Shown here one piece after another: positions 27,200 through 36,127 of a stretch of DNA of 64,000 bases. Position numbers and translations under genes: made by a program. The notes beneath the pieces were generated by a model. The model did not search any database. It saw only the letters and a program-made list of their open reading frames with translations, and was not told the DNA's origin. How positions within the stretch are numbered: position 1 is the first letter of the stretch; the number at the start of each line of letters is the position of its first letter. This DNA is from Bradyrhizobium sp. AZCC 2176 (GTDB lineage: Bacteria; Pseudomonadota; Alphaproteobacteria; Rhizobiales; Xanthobacteraceae), in contig NZ_JAZHRX010000001.1 in NCBI RefSeq assembly GCF_036924645.1, positions 248,001 to 312,000 of the forward strand. The letters are read 5' to 3'.

Positions 27200-29905
27200 T
27201 CAGTTCGCCGCCAACAGCTTCCGCTGCGCGGCATCACCCGGCCCCGCCTGCACGATCAGCCGCTTCAGCTCCGGAATGCAGGAGCCGCAATTGGTGCCGG
27301 CCTTCAGTTTCGTCCCGATATCGACAGCGGAACGCGCGCCGGCTGCGATCGCGTCGCAGATCGTGTTGCGGCCGACGCCGAAGCAGGCGCAGACGATCGG
27401 GCCGGCATTGGCGAGGCCGTCGATCGATTTGCCCGACAGCAGCATGCGGCGCTGGTCGGCACTGAGCGTATCGGCGGCAAACAATCCCTTCACCACATCC
27501 CAGTCGCCGGCATCCCGCGCCGGCCCGATGAACAGGCAGGTTTCGATGCGGTCGCCGCTAAAGGACGCCGCGCGATAGACACCGCCGCCGAAATCATTGT
27601 ATTCGGCGAGATCGTCCGTCGCGAATGATTTCAGCCAGGATTGCCAGCCCGCCAGATCGGCATTGTCGGCAAACAGGTAGCCGTGACCGCCACTGACGGC
27701 GACGCGCGCGACCCACGCGTGACCAGGCAGCGCGAGCGGCTTGCGCGACAGCGCAAAGCCGCGGAACACATATTCGTAAGGCGCGATCGATGCCGGCGTC
27801 GCCTTGTTCTCGGGCTGGCCGGAGAACGGATCGGTCGCCGGCACCACCAGCGAGCCGATACGCGCGCCGGTCGCATTGGCTTCGCTCCAATGGATCGGCG
27901 CGAACAGCATGCCGCGCTGCTGGCGTTCGCTGATGACGACCCGAAGCGTACATTGCCCGTAGTCGGTCGTAACCCGCGCGAAGTCGCCGTGGTCGACGCC
28001 GTAACGCGCGGCATCGTCGGGATGAATCTCAACGAACGGCTCCGGCAGATGCTGGCCGAGCCGCGGGCTCATCCCCGTGCGGGTCATGGTGTGCCACTGG
28101 TCACGGATGCGGCCGGTATTCAGCCGCAGCGGACGTGCGGACGTGGTCTCGGTTCGCAGTGCCGGTATTTCCGGCGCGATGAAGCGGGCCTTGAAATCGT
28201 TGGCGAAGAAGCCGCCTTCGGCGAAGAAGCGCGCTTGTGGCTCACTGCCCTGCCGGACCGGCCACTGCACCGGCGCCATCGCGTCGAAATCGCTGTCCGA
28301 CAGCGATTGCAGCGCACCGATGTCGAAGTCGCGCGCGCCCTCGTTCTCGAATGCCGAGAGCGCGGCATGTTCGCGAAAAATATCCGCCGCCGAGGTGAAG
28401 CCGAAGGCCGCGCCGACACCGAGGCGCCTGGCAACCTCGCCGATGATCCACCAATCGGGCTTGGCTTCACCGGGGGAAGCAAGGAACGCACGTTGTCGCG
28501 AGATGCACCGTTCCGAATTGGTCACGGTGCCGGATTTCTCGCCCCACGCCTGCGCCGGCAGCAGCACATGCGCGCCGGCCTCCACCGTGTCGTTGGAAAC
28601 CACGTTCTCGGAAACCACGAACAGTTCGAGCTTCTTCAGGGCGTCGCGAACGCCATCGGCATTCGGCAGCGACACCGCCGGGTTGGTGCCCATCACCCAC
28701 AACGCCTTGATCTCGCCGCGCGCGATGGCGTCGAACATCTGGACCGCCTTCAGGCCCTCATGGGTGGCGATGCGGGGTGCCTTCCAGAACCGGCGCACGC
28801 GATCGATGTCGGGCGGCGTAAATCCCATATGGGCGGCGAGCTGGTTGGCGAGCCCGCCAACCTCCCGGCCGCCCATCGCGTTGGGCTGCCCGGTAAGCGA
28901 GAACGGCGACGCACCCGGCAGGCCGATCCGCCCGGTCGCGAGGTGGCAGTTGAGGATGGCATTGACCTTGTCGGTGCCCTGCGCCGACTGATTGACGCCC
29001 TGCGAATACAGCGTCACCACGCGCGGCGTATTGGCAAACACCTGGAAGAACGCCGCGACGTCCTGCTCAGAGAGGCCGGTCGCCAGCGCAGTGGCTCCGG
29101 CGCTGCCCGCGATGTTGCGCGCGCGGGCGATGGCGTCGCCGAATCCGATGGTATGGAGTTCGATGTAGTCGCGATCGAGCGCGCCGCTATCGGCAAGATG
29201 CACCAGCAACCCGCTGAACAGCGCCGCATCGGTGCCTGGCTTCAATCCCAGGAACAGATCGTCGTCACCGACGGTATCGGTCCGGCGCGGATCGATGACC
29301 ACCATGCGCGCGCCGCGCTTCTGCTTGTTAACGAGCATGCGCTGGTACAGCACCGGATGGCACCAGGCCGCGTTGGAACCGACCAGCACCAGAAGATCGG
29401 CCTCGTCGAGATCTTCATAGCAGCCCGGCACCGTGTCGGCGCCGAAGGCGCGGCGGTGGCCGGCAACCGAAGAAGCCATACACAGCCGCGAATTGGTATC
29501 GACATTGGCGCTGCCGATAAAACCCTTCATCAGCTTGTTGGCGACGTAGTAATCCTCGGTCAGCAACTGGCCGGAGAGATAGAACGCGACCGCGGCCGGA
29601 CCGTCGCGCGCGATGATGTGCTGGAAGCGGTGCGCGACATGGTCGAGCGCGTCGCTCCAGGCGACCTGCTCCATGGTCCCCTTGCCGCAGCGGATCATCG
29701 GGTAGAGCAAGCGGTTAGTCAGGCCGAGCGTCTCGCCGAGCGCCGAGCCTTTGGAACACAGCCGGCCGAAATTGGCGGGGTGCTCAGGGTCGCCCGATAT
29801 CGCCGCCCCGCCCCGCCCGTCCGGCGTCGCCAGGATGCCGCAGCCGACGCCGCAATAGGCGCAGGTGGTGCTGATAGCGCGCAGGTCAGGATCGATGGCA
29901 GTCAT
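27200..29905 (-). CDS. nasA: Assimilatory nitrate reductase catalytic subunit
   Basis: 901 residues. N-terminal [4Fe-4S] site Cys15-x2-Cys18-x3-Cys22...Cys50, then the Mo-bisMGD domains (RMLVNKQKRGARMVVIDPRR, GVNQSAQGTDKVNAI, RLNTGRIRDQWHTMTRTG) and the C-terminal molybdopterin-binding barrel. The last 70 residues are a BFD-like [2Fe-2S] module (VCACFGVGRNTICDAI, then TNCGSC), as in NasA-type enzymes. It reduces nitrate to nitrite in the cytoplasm. It starts 13 bp after the flavoprotein gene, its likely electron donor. Confidence 0.95.
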   Translation of the reverse strand: MTAIDPDLRAISTTCAYCGVGCGILATPDGRGGAAISGDPEHPANFGRLCSKGSALGETLGLTNRLLYPMIRCGKGTMEQVAWSDALDHVAHRFQHIIARDGPAAVAFYLSGQLLTEDYYVANKLMKGFIGSANVDTNSRLCMASSVAGHRRAFGADTVPGCYEDLDEADLLVLVGSNAAWCHPVLYQRMLVNKQKRGARMVVIDPRRTDTVGDDDLFLGLKPGTDAALFSGLLVHLADSGALDRDYIELHTIGFGDAIARARNIAGSAGATALATGLSEQDVAAFFQVFANTPRVVTLYSQGVNQSAQGTDKVNAILNCHLATGRIGLPGASPFSLTGQPNAMGGREVGGLANQLAAHMGFTPPDIDRVRRFWKAPRIATHEGLKAVQMFDAIARGEIKALWVMGTNPAVSLPNADGVRDALKKLELFVVSENVVSNDTVEAGAHVLLPAQAWGEKSGTVTNSERCISRQRAFLASPGEAKPDWWIIGEVARRLGVGAAFGFTSAADIFREHAALSAFENEGARDFDIGALQSLSDSDFDAMAPVQWPVRQGSEPQARFFAEGGFFANDFKARFIAPEIPALRTETTSARPLRLNTGRIRDQWHTMTRTGMSPRLGQHLPEPFVEIHPDDAARYGVDHGDFARVTTDYGQCTLRVVISERQQRGMLFAPIHWSEANATGARIGSLVVPATDPFSGQPENKATPASIAPYEYVFRGFALSRKPLALPGHAWVARVAVSGGHGYLFADNADLAGWQSWLKSFATDDLAEYNDFGGGVYRAASFSGDRIETCLFIGPARDAGDWDVVKGLFAADTLSADQRRMLLSGKSIDGLANAGPIVCACFGVGRNTICDAIAAGARSAVDIGTKLKAGTNCGSCIPELKRLIVQAGPGDAAQRKLLAAN

Positions 29906-29918
29906 GGCAGCAACCGGG

Positions 29919-31136
29919 TCACGCAGCTTCGGAACGGATCGCGAGCGAGCGGCCGAACATCATGTCGGCGCGAATTCTTTGCGTCGGCTGCCGCGTACGG
30001 ATCAGTTCGAGATACCAGAGCGCGTCGGCGACATCGCCGATCAGGACCGCGCCGGTCAATCGCCCGTCCGCGATCACGAGCTTCTTGTAGGTGCCATGAT
30101 TGAGGTCGGACAGCACGATGGTCTCGCTGCCGTCACCGCCCATGAAATCGCCTGCCGAAAACACGCTGACGCCGGACACTTTCAAATTGGTCGCAACAAC
30201 GCTGCCGGCATAGAAGGCTTCCCGCCCGGCCAGATGCCGCGCCAGCACCCGCGCCTGCTCATAGGCCGGCTCGACCAGTCCGTAGCAGATGCCGCGATGC
30301 TCGGCGCATTCACCGATCGCAAACACATCCGAAGCGACGGTTTGCAGATGGTCATCGACCATGATGCCGCGGTTGACGGCAATGCCGGCTCCCCTTGCCA
30401 GCGCGATGTTCGGCCGGATGCCGGCGGCAAAGATCACCGCGTCGGCGTCGATCCGGCGTCCATCGACGAGTTCGACGCCTTCGACGCGCGTCACGCCATG
30501 GATCTGCGCTGTGTTCGCGTCGAGCAGGATTTCGATCCCCTTGCGCGCGACGAGCGATTTCAAAAGTTCGGCTGCGGGCGCATCCAACTGGCGCTCCATC
30601 AGGCGGTCCATCAGATGCACCAGCGTCACCGGCGCGCCGGCCTTGGCGAGCCCGTAAGCTGCTTCGAGGCCGAGCAATCCGCCGCCGACCACCACCACGC
30701 GCTTCTTCTGCGCAGCCAGCGTCAGAAGAAGATCGACGTCCCGGCTGTCGCGAAAGGTATGCACGCCGGCGAGGTCGGCACCCGGCACGTTGAGCCGCAA
30801 CGGCGACGAGCCTGTGGCGAGCACCAGTTTCGAGAACGGAACGCTTTCCTCGTTCTCGATCTTGAGTTCGCGGCGGCCGACATCGATCTCGGTGGCGACG
30901 CAGCCATATTTCAGGGTGACGCCACGGTCGCGCCACCAGGAGGCCGGCCGCAGCTCGATGTCCTGCGAGGTGGTCTCGCCGGCGAGCACCGACGACAACA
31001 GCACGCGATTATAGGCGAGCCGCGGCTCGTCGCCGATCACGGCGATGGCGTAGCGGCCAAGCGCTACTTTCGCCAGCTCGTCGACCAGACGCACGGCGGC
31101 CATTCCATTGCCGACAATGACCAGCGGCTCACTCAC
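29919..31136 (-). CDS. NirB-like FAD/NAD(P) oxidoreductase, nitrate-reductase electron donor
   Basis: 405 residues from GTG 31136 (AAGGAAG upstream); the frame extends to 31277 without family resemblance. FAD motif VIVGNGMAAVRLVDEL, NAD(P) motif VVVGGGLLGLEAAYGLAKAG, and the FAD-binding end VFAIGECAEHRG. It matches the N-terminal half of NADH-nitrite reductase NirB and the NasB/NasC diaphorase subunits. It is most likely the NADH-oxidising partner of NasA. No siroheme nitrite-reductase half is present here. Confidence 0.88.
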   Translation of the reverse strand: MSEPLVIVGNGMAAVRLVDELAKVALGRYAIAVIGDEPRLAYNRVLLSSVLAGETTSQDIELRPASWWRDRGVTLKYGCVATEIDVGRRELKIENEESVPFSKLVLATGSSPLRLNVPGADLAGVHTFRDSRDVDLLLTLAAQKKRVVVVGGGLLGLEAAYGLAKAGAPVTLVHLMDRLMERQLDAPAAELLKSLVARKGIEILLDANTAQIHGVTRVEGVELVDGRRIDADAVIFAAGIRPNIALARGAGIAVNRGIMVDDHLQTVASDVFAIGECAEHRGICYGLVEPAYEQARVLARHLAGREAFYAGSVVATNLKVSGVSVFSAGDFMGGDGSETIVLSDLNHGTYKKLVIADGRLTGAVLIGDVADALWYLELIRTRQPTQRIRADMMFGRSLAIRSEAA

Positions 31137-31147
31137 ATGGCGCTTCC

Positions 31148-31573
31148 TTACTCTGCAGCCAGAGGCTGGCCGTAGGCTTCCGAAATCATGAAGCCGGACA
31201 GCGTGCCGTAGGCTGCCGTCCATGCAGCAGCGACTTCGGGCGTCCATGCCGCGCCAAGTCCCTTCTCCAGGGTCCACAGCAATGCGCCGCCGACGACCGG
31301 ATAATGCTCGGCTTTAGCGCCATAGCTGACATGGCGCTTTGCCAATGCGCTCGCCGCGGGCAACACGGATTCAAGATTGCTCAACCCGTTCACGACCACG
31401 GCCAGGGTCGTCATCAGCTTCTTGCGCTGATCTTTCATGTCGGCAGGAAACATCGCCTTCACCGTTGGCGCGACTTCGAATAGGCGATCGTAGAATAAAA
31501 CGGCGGCCTGCTCTGAAATCGGCGCGACTTTGGCGAAACTCTCCTGAACCAGATTGATTTGTGTTGGATTCAC
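31148..31573 (-). CDS. Single-domain bacterial haemoglobin
   Basis: 141 residues, Vitreoscilla-type globin without a reductase domain. Proximal His81 (AKRHVSYGAKAEHYPVVG) with Tyr91 in the usual hydrogen-bond network, and B10 Tyr28 (AVLFYDRLF). In Bradyrhizobium diazoefficiens a globin of this kind is encoded with the assimilatory nitrate genes and helps remove nitric oxide; the same role is likely here. The neighbouring flavoprotein, 11 bp downstream, could also reduce it. Confidence 0.93.
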   Translation of the reverse strand: MNPTQINLVQESFAKVAPISEQAAVLFYDRLFEVAPTVKAMFPADMKDQRKKLMTTLAVVVNGLSNLESVLPAASALAKRHVSYGAKAEHYPVVGGALLWTLEKGLGAAWTPEVAAAWTAAYGTLSGFMISEAYGQPLAAE

Positions 31574-31659
31574 CGAAACTCTCCTGGCGTGTTAAGGGCA
31601 ATCCAGTTGGTCGCGCGGCGGGAACAATAGTTCATCGCCAGAACTCCATAAGAGAAGGC

Positions 31660-32454
31660 CTACGCCGCTTCGACGAACCGATGCCGCTCGTAGAGGAATT
31701 CGAGCACGCGCTGCCGGCACTTCAGGTAGCCGGGATTGGTCGCGAGCTCGAGCCGCTTGCGCGGCCGCGCCAGCGGCACTTCCAGCACTTCGCCGATCCG
31801 TGCGCTGGGCCCGTTGGTCATCATCACGATGCGGTCCGACAGCAGCACGGCCTCGTCGACATCGTGGGTGATCATCAGGATGGTATTGCCGAGCTTCTGG
31901 TGCAGTGCCATCACCGAGTCCTGCAGATGCGCACGGGTCAGCGCGTCGAGCGCACCGAAGGGCTCATCGAGCAAAAGTACCTTCGGTTCCATCGCGAGCG
32001 CGCGGGCGATGCCGACGCGCTGCTTCATACCGCCGGAAATTTCAGATGGACGCTTGTCCTTGGCGTGGGCCATCTGCACCAGATTGAGATTGTGCATGGT
32101 CCAGCCATCGCGTTCCGCTCGCGTCTTGCTCGATGAGAACACCTTGTCGACGCCGAGCCGGACGTTCTCGTAGACCGTCAGCCACGGCAGCAGGCTGTGG
32201 TTCTGGAACACCACCGCGCGGTCCGGTCCCGGCGAATTGACCTCGCGGTTCTCCAGGAGCACGCAGCCCTGTGTCGTGTCGGTGAGGCCGGCGACGATGT
32301 TGAGCAGCGTGGACTTGCCGCAGCCGGAATGACCGATGATCGAGACATATTCGCCCTTCTCGATCGTCAGATTGATATCCTTCAGCACCTCGGTGGTGGC
32401 GTTGCCGCGGGTGAAGGTCTTGTCGATGTGGTCGAGCTTCAGATAGGCCTGCAT
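31660..32454 (-). CDS. nrtD: Nitrate ABC transporter ATPase
   Basis: 264 residues. Walker A GHSGCGKST, signature ISGGMKQRVGIARAL, Walker B VLLLDEPFGALDAL, and the switch His in MITHDVDEA. Belongs to the NrtD/SsuB/TauB class; it has no fused NrtA-like regulatory domain, so it is NrtD-like, not NrtC. It follows the permease by 12 bp and powers nitrate/nitrite uptake with NrtA and NrtB. Confidence 0.92.
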   Translation of the reverse strand: MQAYLKLDHIDKTFTRGNATTEVLKDINLTIEKGEYVSIIGHSGCGKSTLLNIVAGLTDTTQGCVLLENREVNSPGPDRAVVFQNHSLLPWLTVYENVRLGVDKVFSSSKTRAERDGWTMHNLNLVQMAHAKDKRPSEISGGMKQRVGIARALAMEPKVLLLDEPFGALDALTRAHLQDSVMALHQKLGNTILMITHDVDEAVLLSDRIVMMTNGPSARIGEVLEVPLARPRKRLELATNPGYLKCRQRVLEFLYERHRFVEAA

Positions 32455-32466
32455 GACATGTTTCCT

Positions 32467-33363
32467 TCAGTTCAGTGCGGTGCCGCGGGTCACGATCCTC
32501 GCCAGTCCCGCGATCAGGCGATCGAGGACGAAGCCGATGATGCCGACATAGAACAGCGCCAGGATGATTTCGCTGATGTGCGAGGAGTTCCAGGCGTCCC
32601 AGATGAAGAAACCGATGCCGACGCCGCCGATCAGCATCTCTGCTGCTACGATCGCCAGCCACGACAGGCCGATGCCGATGCGCAGGCCCGTGAAGATGTA
32701 GGGCGCCGCCGCCGGGATCATGATCTTGGAGAAGAACTCCAGCGGATTGAGCTGCACCACGGCAGCGACGTTGCGATAGTCCTGCGGGATGTTGCGGATG
32801 CCGACCGCGGTGTTGATGATGATCGGCCAGACCGAGGTGATAAAGATGACGAAGATCGCCGAGGGCTGGCCGTCGCGGAACGCGGCGAGCGACAGCGGCA
32901 ACCATGCCAATGGCGGAATGGTGCGAAGCACCTGAAAGAGCGGATCGAGCCCGCGCATCGCCCAGACCGATTGCCCGACCAGCGTGCCGAGCGCGATGCC
33001 GACGATGGCGGCAATCGAGTAACCATACGCGACGCGCTGAAGCGAGGCGGACAAGTGCCAGAACAGACCCTTGTCGATGCCGCCATTATCGAAGAACGGA
33101 TCGAGGATCAGCTCCTTGGTGTCCTTGAAGACTTTCGAGGGCGGCGGCAGCGTCGAGCCGGTGCGGCGGCAGACCAGTTCCCAGAACAGCAGCAGCAGCG
33201 CAAGCACGACCAGCGGCGGCACGATGCGCACCGCGGCCTCTTTCGCCATCTTGACGTACTTCTCGGCACGCGGCGCCTGCTTCGGCGTCATCGTGACGAC
33301 TGGCGCCGCCGCGGTCGGAATGGCCACCGCGGTGGCTTCGGCTTTGATCGCAGGCATCGACAT
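32467..33363 (-). CDS. nrtB: Nitrate ABC transporter permease
   Basis: 298 residues from ATG 33363 (GCGGAGA upstream; an ATG at 33387 has no ribosome site). An N-terminal Ala/Pro-rich cytosolic stretch is followed by about six helices. The cytosolic EAA-like loop lies in AAVVQLNPLEFFSKIMIPAAAP, and the preceding WPIIINTAVGIRNIP is typical of NrtB. Inner-membrane channel of the nitrate importer. Confidence 0.93.
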   Translation of the reverse strand: MSMPAIKAEATAVAIPTAAAPVVTMTPKQAPRAEKYVKMAKEAAVRIVPPLVVLALLLLFWELVCRRTGSTLPPPSKVFKDTKELILDPFFDNGGIDKGLFWHLSASLQRVAYGYSIAAIVGIALGTLVGQSVWAMRGLDPLFQVLRTIPPLAWLPLSLAAFRDGQPSAIFVIFITSVWPIIINTAVGIRNIPQDYRNVAAVVQLNPLEFFSKIMIPAAAPYIFTGLRIGIGLSWLAIVAAEMLIGGVGIGFFIWDAWNSSHISEIILALFYVGIIGFVLDRLIAGLARIVTRGTALN

Positions 33364-33426
33364 TGAAATTGTATCTCCGCGTTTCAATGAGCGGGCCGCC
33401 CGCGCTGGCGCGCGGCCCGGGCTTGA

Positions 33427-34746
33427 TCAGACATCAACACGCTTGATCGACAGGGACTTCAAATACGCAGCCGGGTTTTCCGGATCGAACACCTTGCCGT
33501 CGAAGAAGGTCTCCTTGCCGCGCGACTTGGAGGTCGGAATCTCGGCAGCGGAAACGCCCATCTCCTTGGCCGCGTCGCGCCACATATCCTCACGGTTGAC
33601 CTTGGCGATCAGCGCCTTGCTGTCGAAGCCCGCGTCATACTTGCCCCAGCGGATGTCTTCGGTGAGGAACCAGAGATCATGGCTCTGGAACGGATAGGAC
33701 GCATGATCGCGCCAGTATTTCATGATGTGCGGCGAGTTCTCGGCGACCTTGCCGGGAATGCCGTAGTCGAACTTGCCCGCCGAACGGTCATAGACGTCCT
33801 CGACCGGGCAATTCATCCACTGCCGCTTGCCCATGATGGTCGCGAGTTCTTTCTTGTTCTCCGCCTTATCGGCCCATTGCTGCGCCTCCATGACAGCCAT
33901 CAAGACCGCCTGTGCTGCCTTCGGATATTTGTCGACCCAGGCCGCGCGCATGCCCAATGATTTCTCCGGATGCTTGGCCCAGATTTCGCCTGTCGTGACC
34001 GCGGTGTAGCCGATCTTCTGATTGATCAACTGCAGGTTCCACGGCTCGCCGACGCAGAAGCAATCCATGGTGCCGACCTTCATGTTCGCGACCATTTGCG
34101 GCGGCGGCACCACGATGGTTTCGATATCCTTGTCGGGATCAATGCCGCCGGCAGCGAGCCAATAGCGGAGCCACAGATCGTGGGTGCCGCCCGGGAATGT
34201 CATCGCGGCCTTGATCGCCTTGCCGGAGGCCTTCTTCTTTTCAAGCGCGACCTTGAACGGCGCGGTGTCGACGCCGAGCCTGAGATCGGCATATTCGTTG
34301 GAAACGGAAATGCACTGGCTGTCGAGATTGAGCCGCGCCAGGATGTACATCGGCGTCGGCTGATTGTTCTGCGTCACCTTGCCGGCCGAGATCAGATACG
34401 GCATCGGCGTCAGGATGTGCGCGCCGTCGATGCCGTTGCCTTCGCTGCCGAGCACCAGGTTATCGCGCGTCGTGCCCCACGATGCCTGCTTGGCGACTTC
34501 GACATCCGGCATGCCGTATTTGGCGAACAGCCCCTTGTCCTTGGCGACGAACAACGGCCCGGCGTCACTTAGCGCGATGAACCCGAGCGTCGCCTTGGTG
34601 ACCTCCGGACCCGCACCTTGCGCGAACGCGCCGGCGGGGAAGTTCAGCCTGGCCGCGGCGAGCAATGCCGCCGTGCCGCCGGTCGCCTTCAGAAGCTGGC
34701 GGCGGCTCAGACCACGGCGTGAGGTCGGATGGGTGGGCTTCGTCAT
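33427..34746 (-). CDS. nrtA: Nitrate-binding protein, Tat-exported
   Basis: 439 residues with a twin-arginine signal (SRRQLLKATGG plus a hydrophobic stretch ending AFAQG). Mature NrtA/CmpA-type fold: LGFIALSDAGPLFVAKDKG, MTFPGGTHDLWLRYWLAAGG, TMDCFCVGEPWNLQLINQKI. ATG 34746 has AAGGAG upstream. First gene of the nitrate run nrtA-nrtB-nrtD-globin-flavoprotein-nasA. It differs from cyanobacterial NrtA in being a soluble Tat substrate, not a lipoprotein. Confidence 0.94.
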   Translation of the reverse strand: MTKPTHPTSRRGLSRRQLLKATGGTAALLAAARLNFPAGAFAQGAGPEVTKATLGFIALSDAGPLFVAKDKGLFAKYGMPDVEVAKQASWGTTRDNLVLGSEGNGIDGAHILTPMPYLISAGKVTQNNQPTPMYILARLNLDSQCISVSNEYADLRLGVDTAPFKVALEKKKASGKAIKAAMTFPGGTHDLWLRYWLAAGGIDPDKDIETIVVPPPQMVANMKVGTMDCFCVGEPWNLQLINQKIGYTAVTTGEIWAKHPEKSLGMRAAWVDKYPKAAQAVLMAVMEAQQWADKAENKKELATIMGKRQWMNCPVEDVYDRSAGKFDYGIPGKVAENSPHIMKYWRDHASYPFQSHDLWFLTEDIRWGKYDAGFDSKALIAKVNREDMWRDAAKEMGVSAAEIPTSKSRGKETFFDGKVFDPENPAAYLKSLSIKRVDV

Positions 34747-34871
34747 GGGTATCGCGCTCCTTTGCGTTTGAATGGGGCCGTCCGACTGGTGTCACACGCG
34801 AGGCGCACGAGGGCGCGTTCCAGGGAGGCCCCGGAATGGCGGCGTCACAATTCGGATGAGTGGTCTCAAGG

Positions 34872-34889
34872 GACGGCATCAATGGCGTC
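34872..34889 (-). promoter_or_regulatory. Possible ANTAR-type leader hairpin
   Basis: Read on the minus strand, GACGCC-ATTGAT-GCCGTC forms a six-pair stem with one C-C mismatch and a six-base loop with A at position 1 and G at 4. That is the loop signature bound by NasT/NasR antiterminators in nitrate operon leaders. The usual second hairpin and terminator were not found, so this is tentative. Confidence 0.35.
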
Positions 34890-34899
34890 GGCACAAACT

Positions 34900-34917
34900 A
34901 TTCAAGCTTCGTGCCAA
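34900..34917 (-). promoter_or_regulatory. Weak sigma-54-like promoter upstream of nrtA
   Basis: Minus strand TTGGCACGAAGCTTGAAT against YTGGCACG-N4-TTGCW. The -24 element is perfect, but the -12 has GA for the near-invariant GC. The spacing is right and it lies just upstream of the hairpin at 34872. Confidence 0.3.
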
Positions 34918-35077
34918 GCCTCCCGCATTGCAAAAATATTATAAGAATCAATTGATTGTTGGACTGTTGCCGCAAAAATCGGCAGCGGTCAGGAACCAGT
35001 CACCGCATTCCAAACTTGCGATTCGCTCAATTCTTGTGCGGCGCACAAGGATTGAGCAGAGGCCACCAAGGCCTGTG

Positions 35078-35992
35078 TTACGCGTCCTCGCTGGTCGCCG
35101 CCATCATCGGTTTCGGCGCGCTTCCCTCGCCCGGTTTCATCCTGAATTCGTAGGTCATGAGGTGCCAAGGCGCGGCCGCCGGCTTGCCGTCCGGCATTGT
35201 TGGATCGGTACGCTTTTCGATCTTGGCGACAAGCTCGTTCTTGACCCCGAACACCACATCGGAATCGAGATATTTGTCGCCCTCGATGAAGACATGCGTG
35301 ATCAGCGGCTGGTGGCCGGGCGCGTCGACGAGGAAATGCACATGCGCCGGCCGCATCGGGTGGCGGGCTGTCTGCACGATCATCTCACCCACCGGACCGT
35401 CGGTCGGGATCGGATAGCTGCACGGAAGGATGGTGCGGAAGAAGAACCGCCCATCGGCATCGGTAACGAAGCGCGCCCGCGATGACGGCCCCTCCGTCGC
35501 GTAAGAAGCCTTCTGGGAATCATAAAAGCCATCATCATCGGCATGCCAGACGTCGACCGGCACGCCCGCCAGCGGCTTGCCCGCGAGGTCGGTGACGCGG
35601 CTCTGCACGAACATCCGCTCACCCGGCAGCGTGGCGGAGATGTCGGTGCCATGCGGCATCACCTTGTGTTCGCCGACGTAGAACGGGCCGAGCACCGTGG
35701 TTTCGGTGGCGCCCTCGCGCTCCCGATGGTTGACGGCATCGACCAACATCGAGACGCCGAGCACGTCGGACAGCAAAATGAACTCCTGCCGGATCGGGGT
35801 GCATTTCTGGCCGGTCCGGGTCAGGAAGTCGATCGCGTATTCCCACTCCTCGAAGGTAAGGTCGGTCTTGCGGACATAGTCGTGGAGCGACTTCACCAGT
35901 TCCTGCAGCAGGAATTTGGCGCGCGGATCCGGCGTATCGTCAAAACTGCGGATCACGGCGGCGGTCAGTTCGGTTTCGCTGAATTGGCGCAT
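35078..35992 (-). CDS. Intradiol ring-cleavage dioxygenase (hydroxyquinol/catechol 1,2-dioxygenase type)
   Basis: 304 residues. The N-terminal helical dimerisation domain (about 1-100, with LTRTGQKCTPIRQEFILLSDVLG) is followed by the beta-sandwich. Non-haem Fe(III) ligands are recognisable: Tyr in DDDGFYD, Tyr in LPCSYPIPTDGPVG, and two His in MRPAHVHFLV. It opens catechol, hydroxyquinol or a related ring with O2. No other ring-degradation gene is adjacent, so substrate and pathway remain open. The sequence looks closest to the hydroxyquinol group. Confidence 0.9.
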   Translation of the reverse strand: MRQFSETELTAAVIRSFDDTPDPRAKFLLQELVKSLHDYVRKTDLTFEEWEYAIDFLTRTGQKCTPIRQEFILLSDVLGVSMLVDAVNHREREGATETTVLGPFYVGEHKVMPHGTDISATLPGERMFVQSRVTDLAGKPLAGVPVDVWHADDDGFYDSQKASYATEGPSSRARFVTDADGRFFFRTILPCSYPIPTDGPVGEMIVQTARHPMRPAHVHFLVDAPGHQPLITHVFIEGDKYLDSDVVFGVKNELVAKIEKRTDPTMPDGKPAAAPWHLMTYEFRMKPGEGSAPKPMMAATSEDA

Positions 35993-36127
35993 TTTTGCTG
36001 TCCTGCGGGATAGACGAAGGCTGGCGTCAGCCTATACCAGCGCTCCGCGCCGGTTAAGCGCGGCCGGTTGGAACAGAGCACACTTTTCGGCTATCAAGGC
36101 CGCATCGCCAGCCGGAGATCAGTGCCG

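Larger units (their letters stand above)
34747..35077. other. nrtA upstream leader region
   Basis: 330 bp without a gene between nrtA and the dioxygenase stop. On the minus strand it should hold the nrt-nas promoter and a leader of more than 100 nt. AT-rich around 34930-34960. Confidence 0.5.

Noticed and set aside
27641..30103. 820-residue plus-strand open frame
   Set aside because: Antisense shadow of nasA. It has no family resemblance, while the minus strand carries all nitrate reductase motifs.
29865..31175. 436-residue plus-strand open frame
   Set aside because: Antisense shadow of the NirB-like flavoprotein gene; no recognisable domain.
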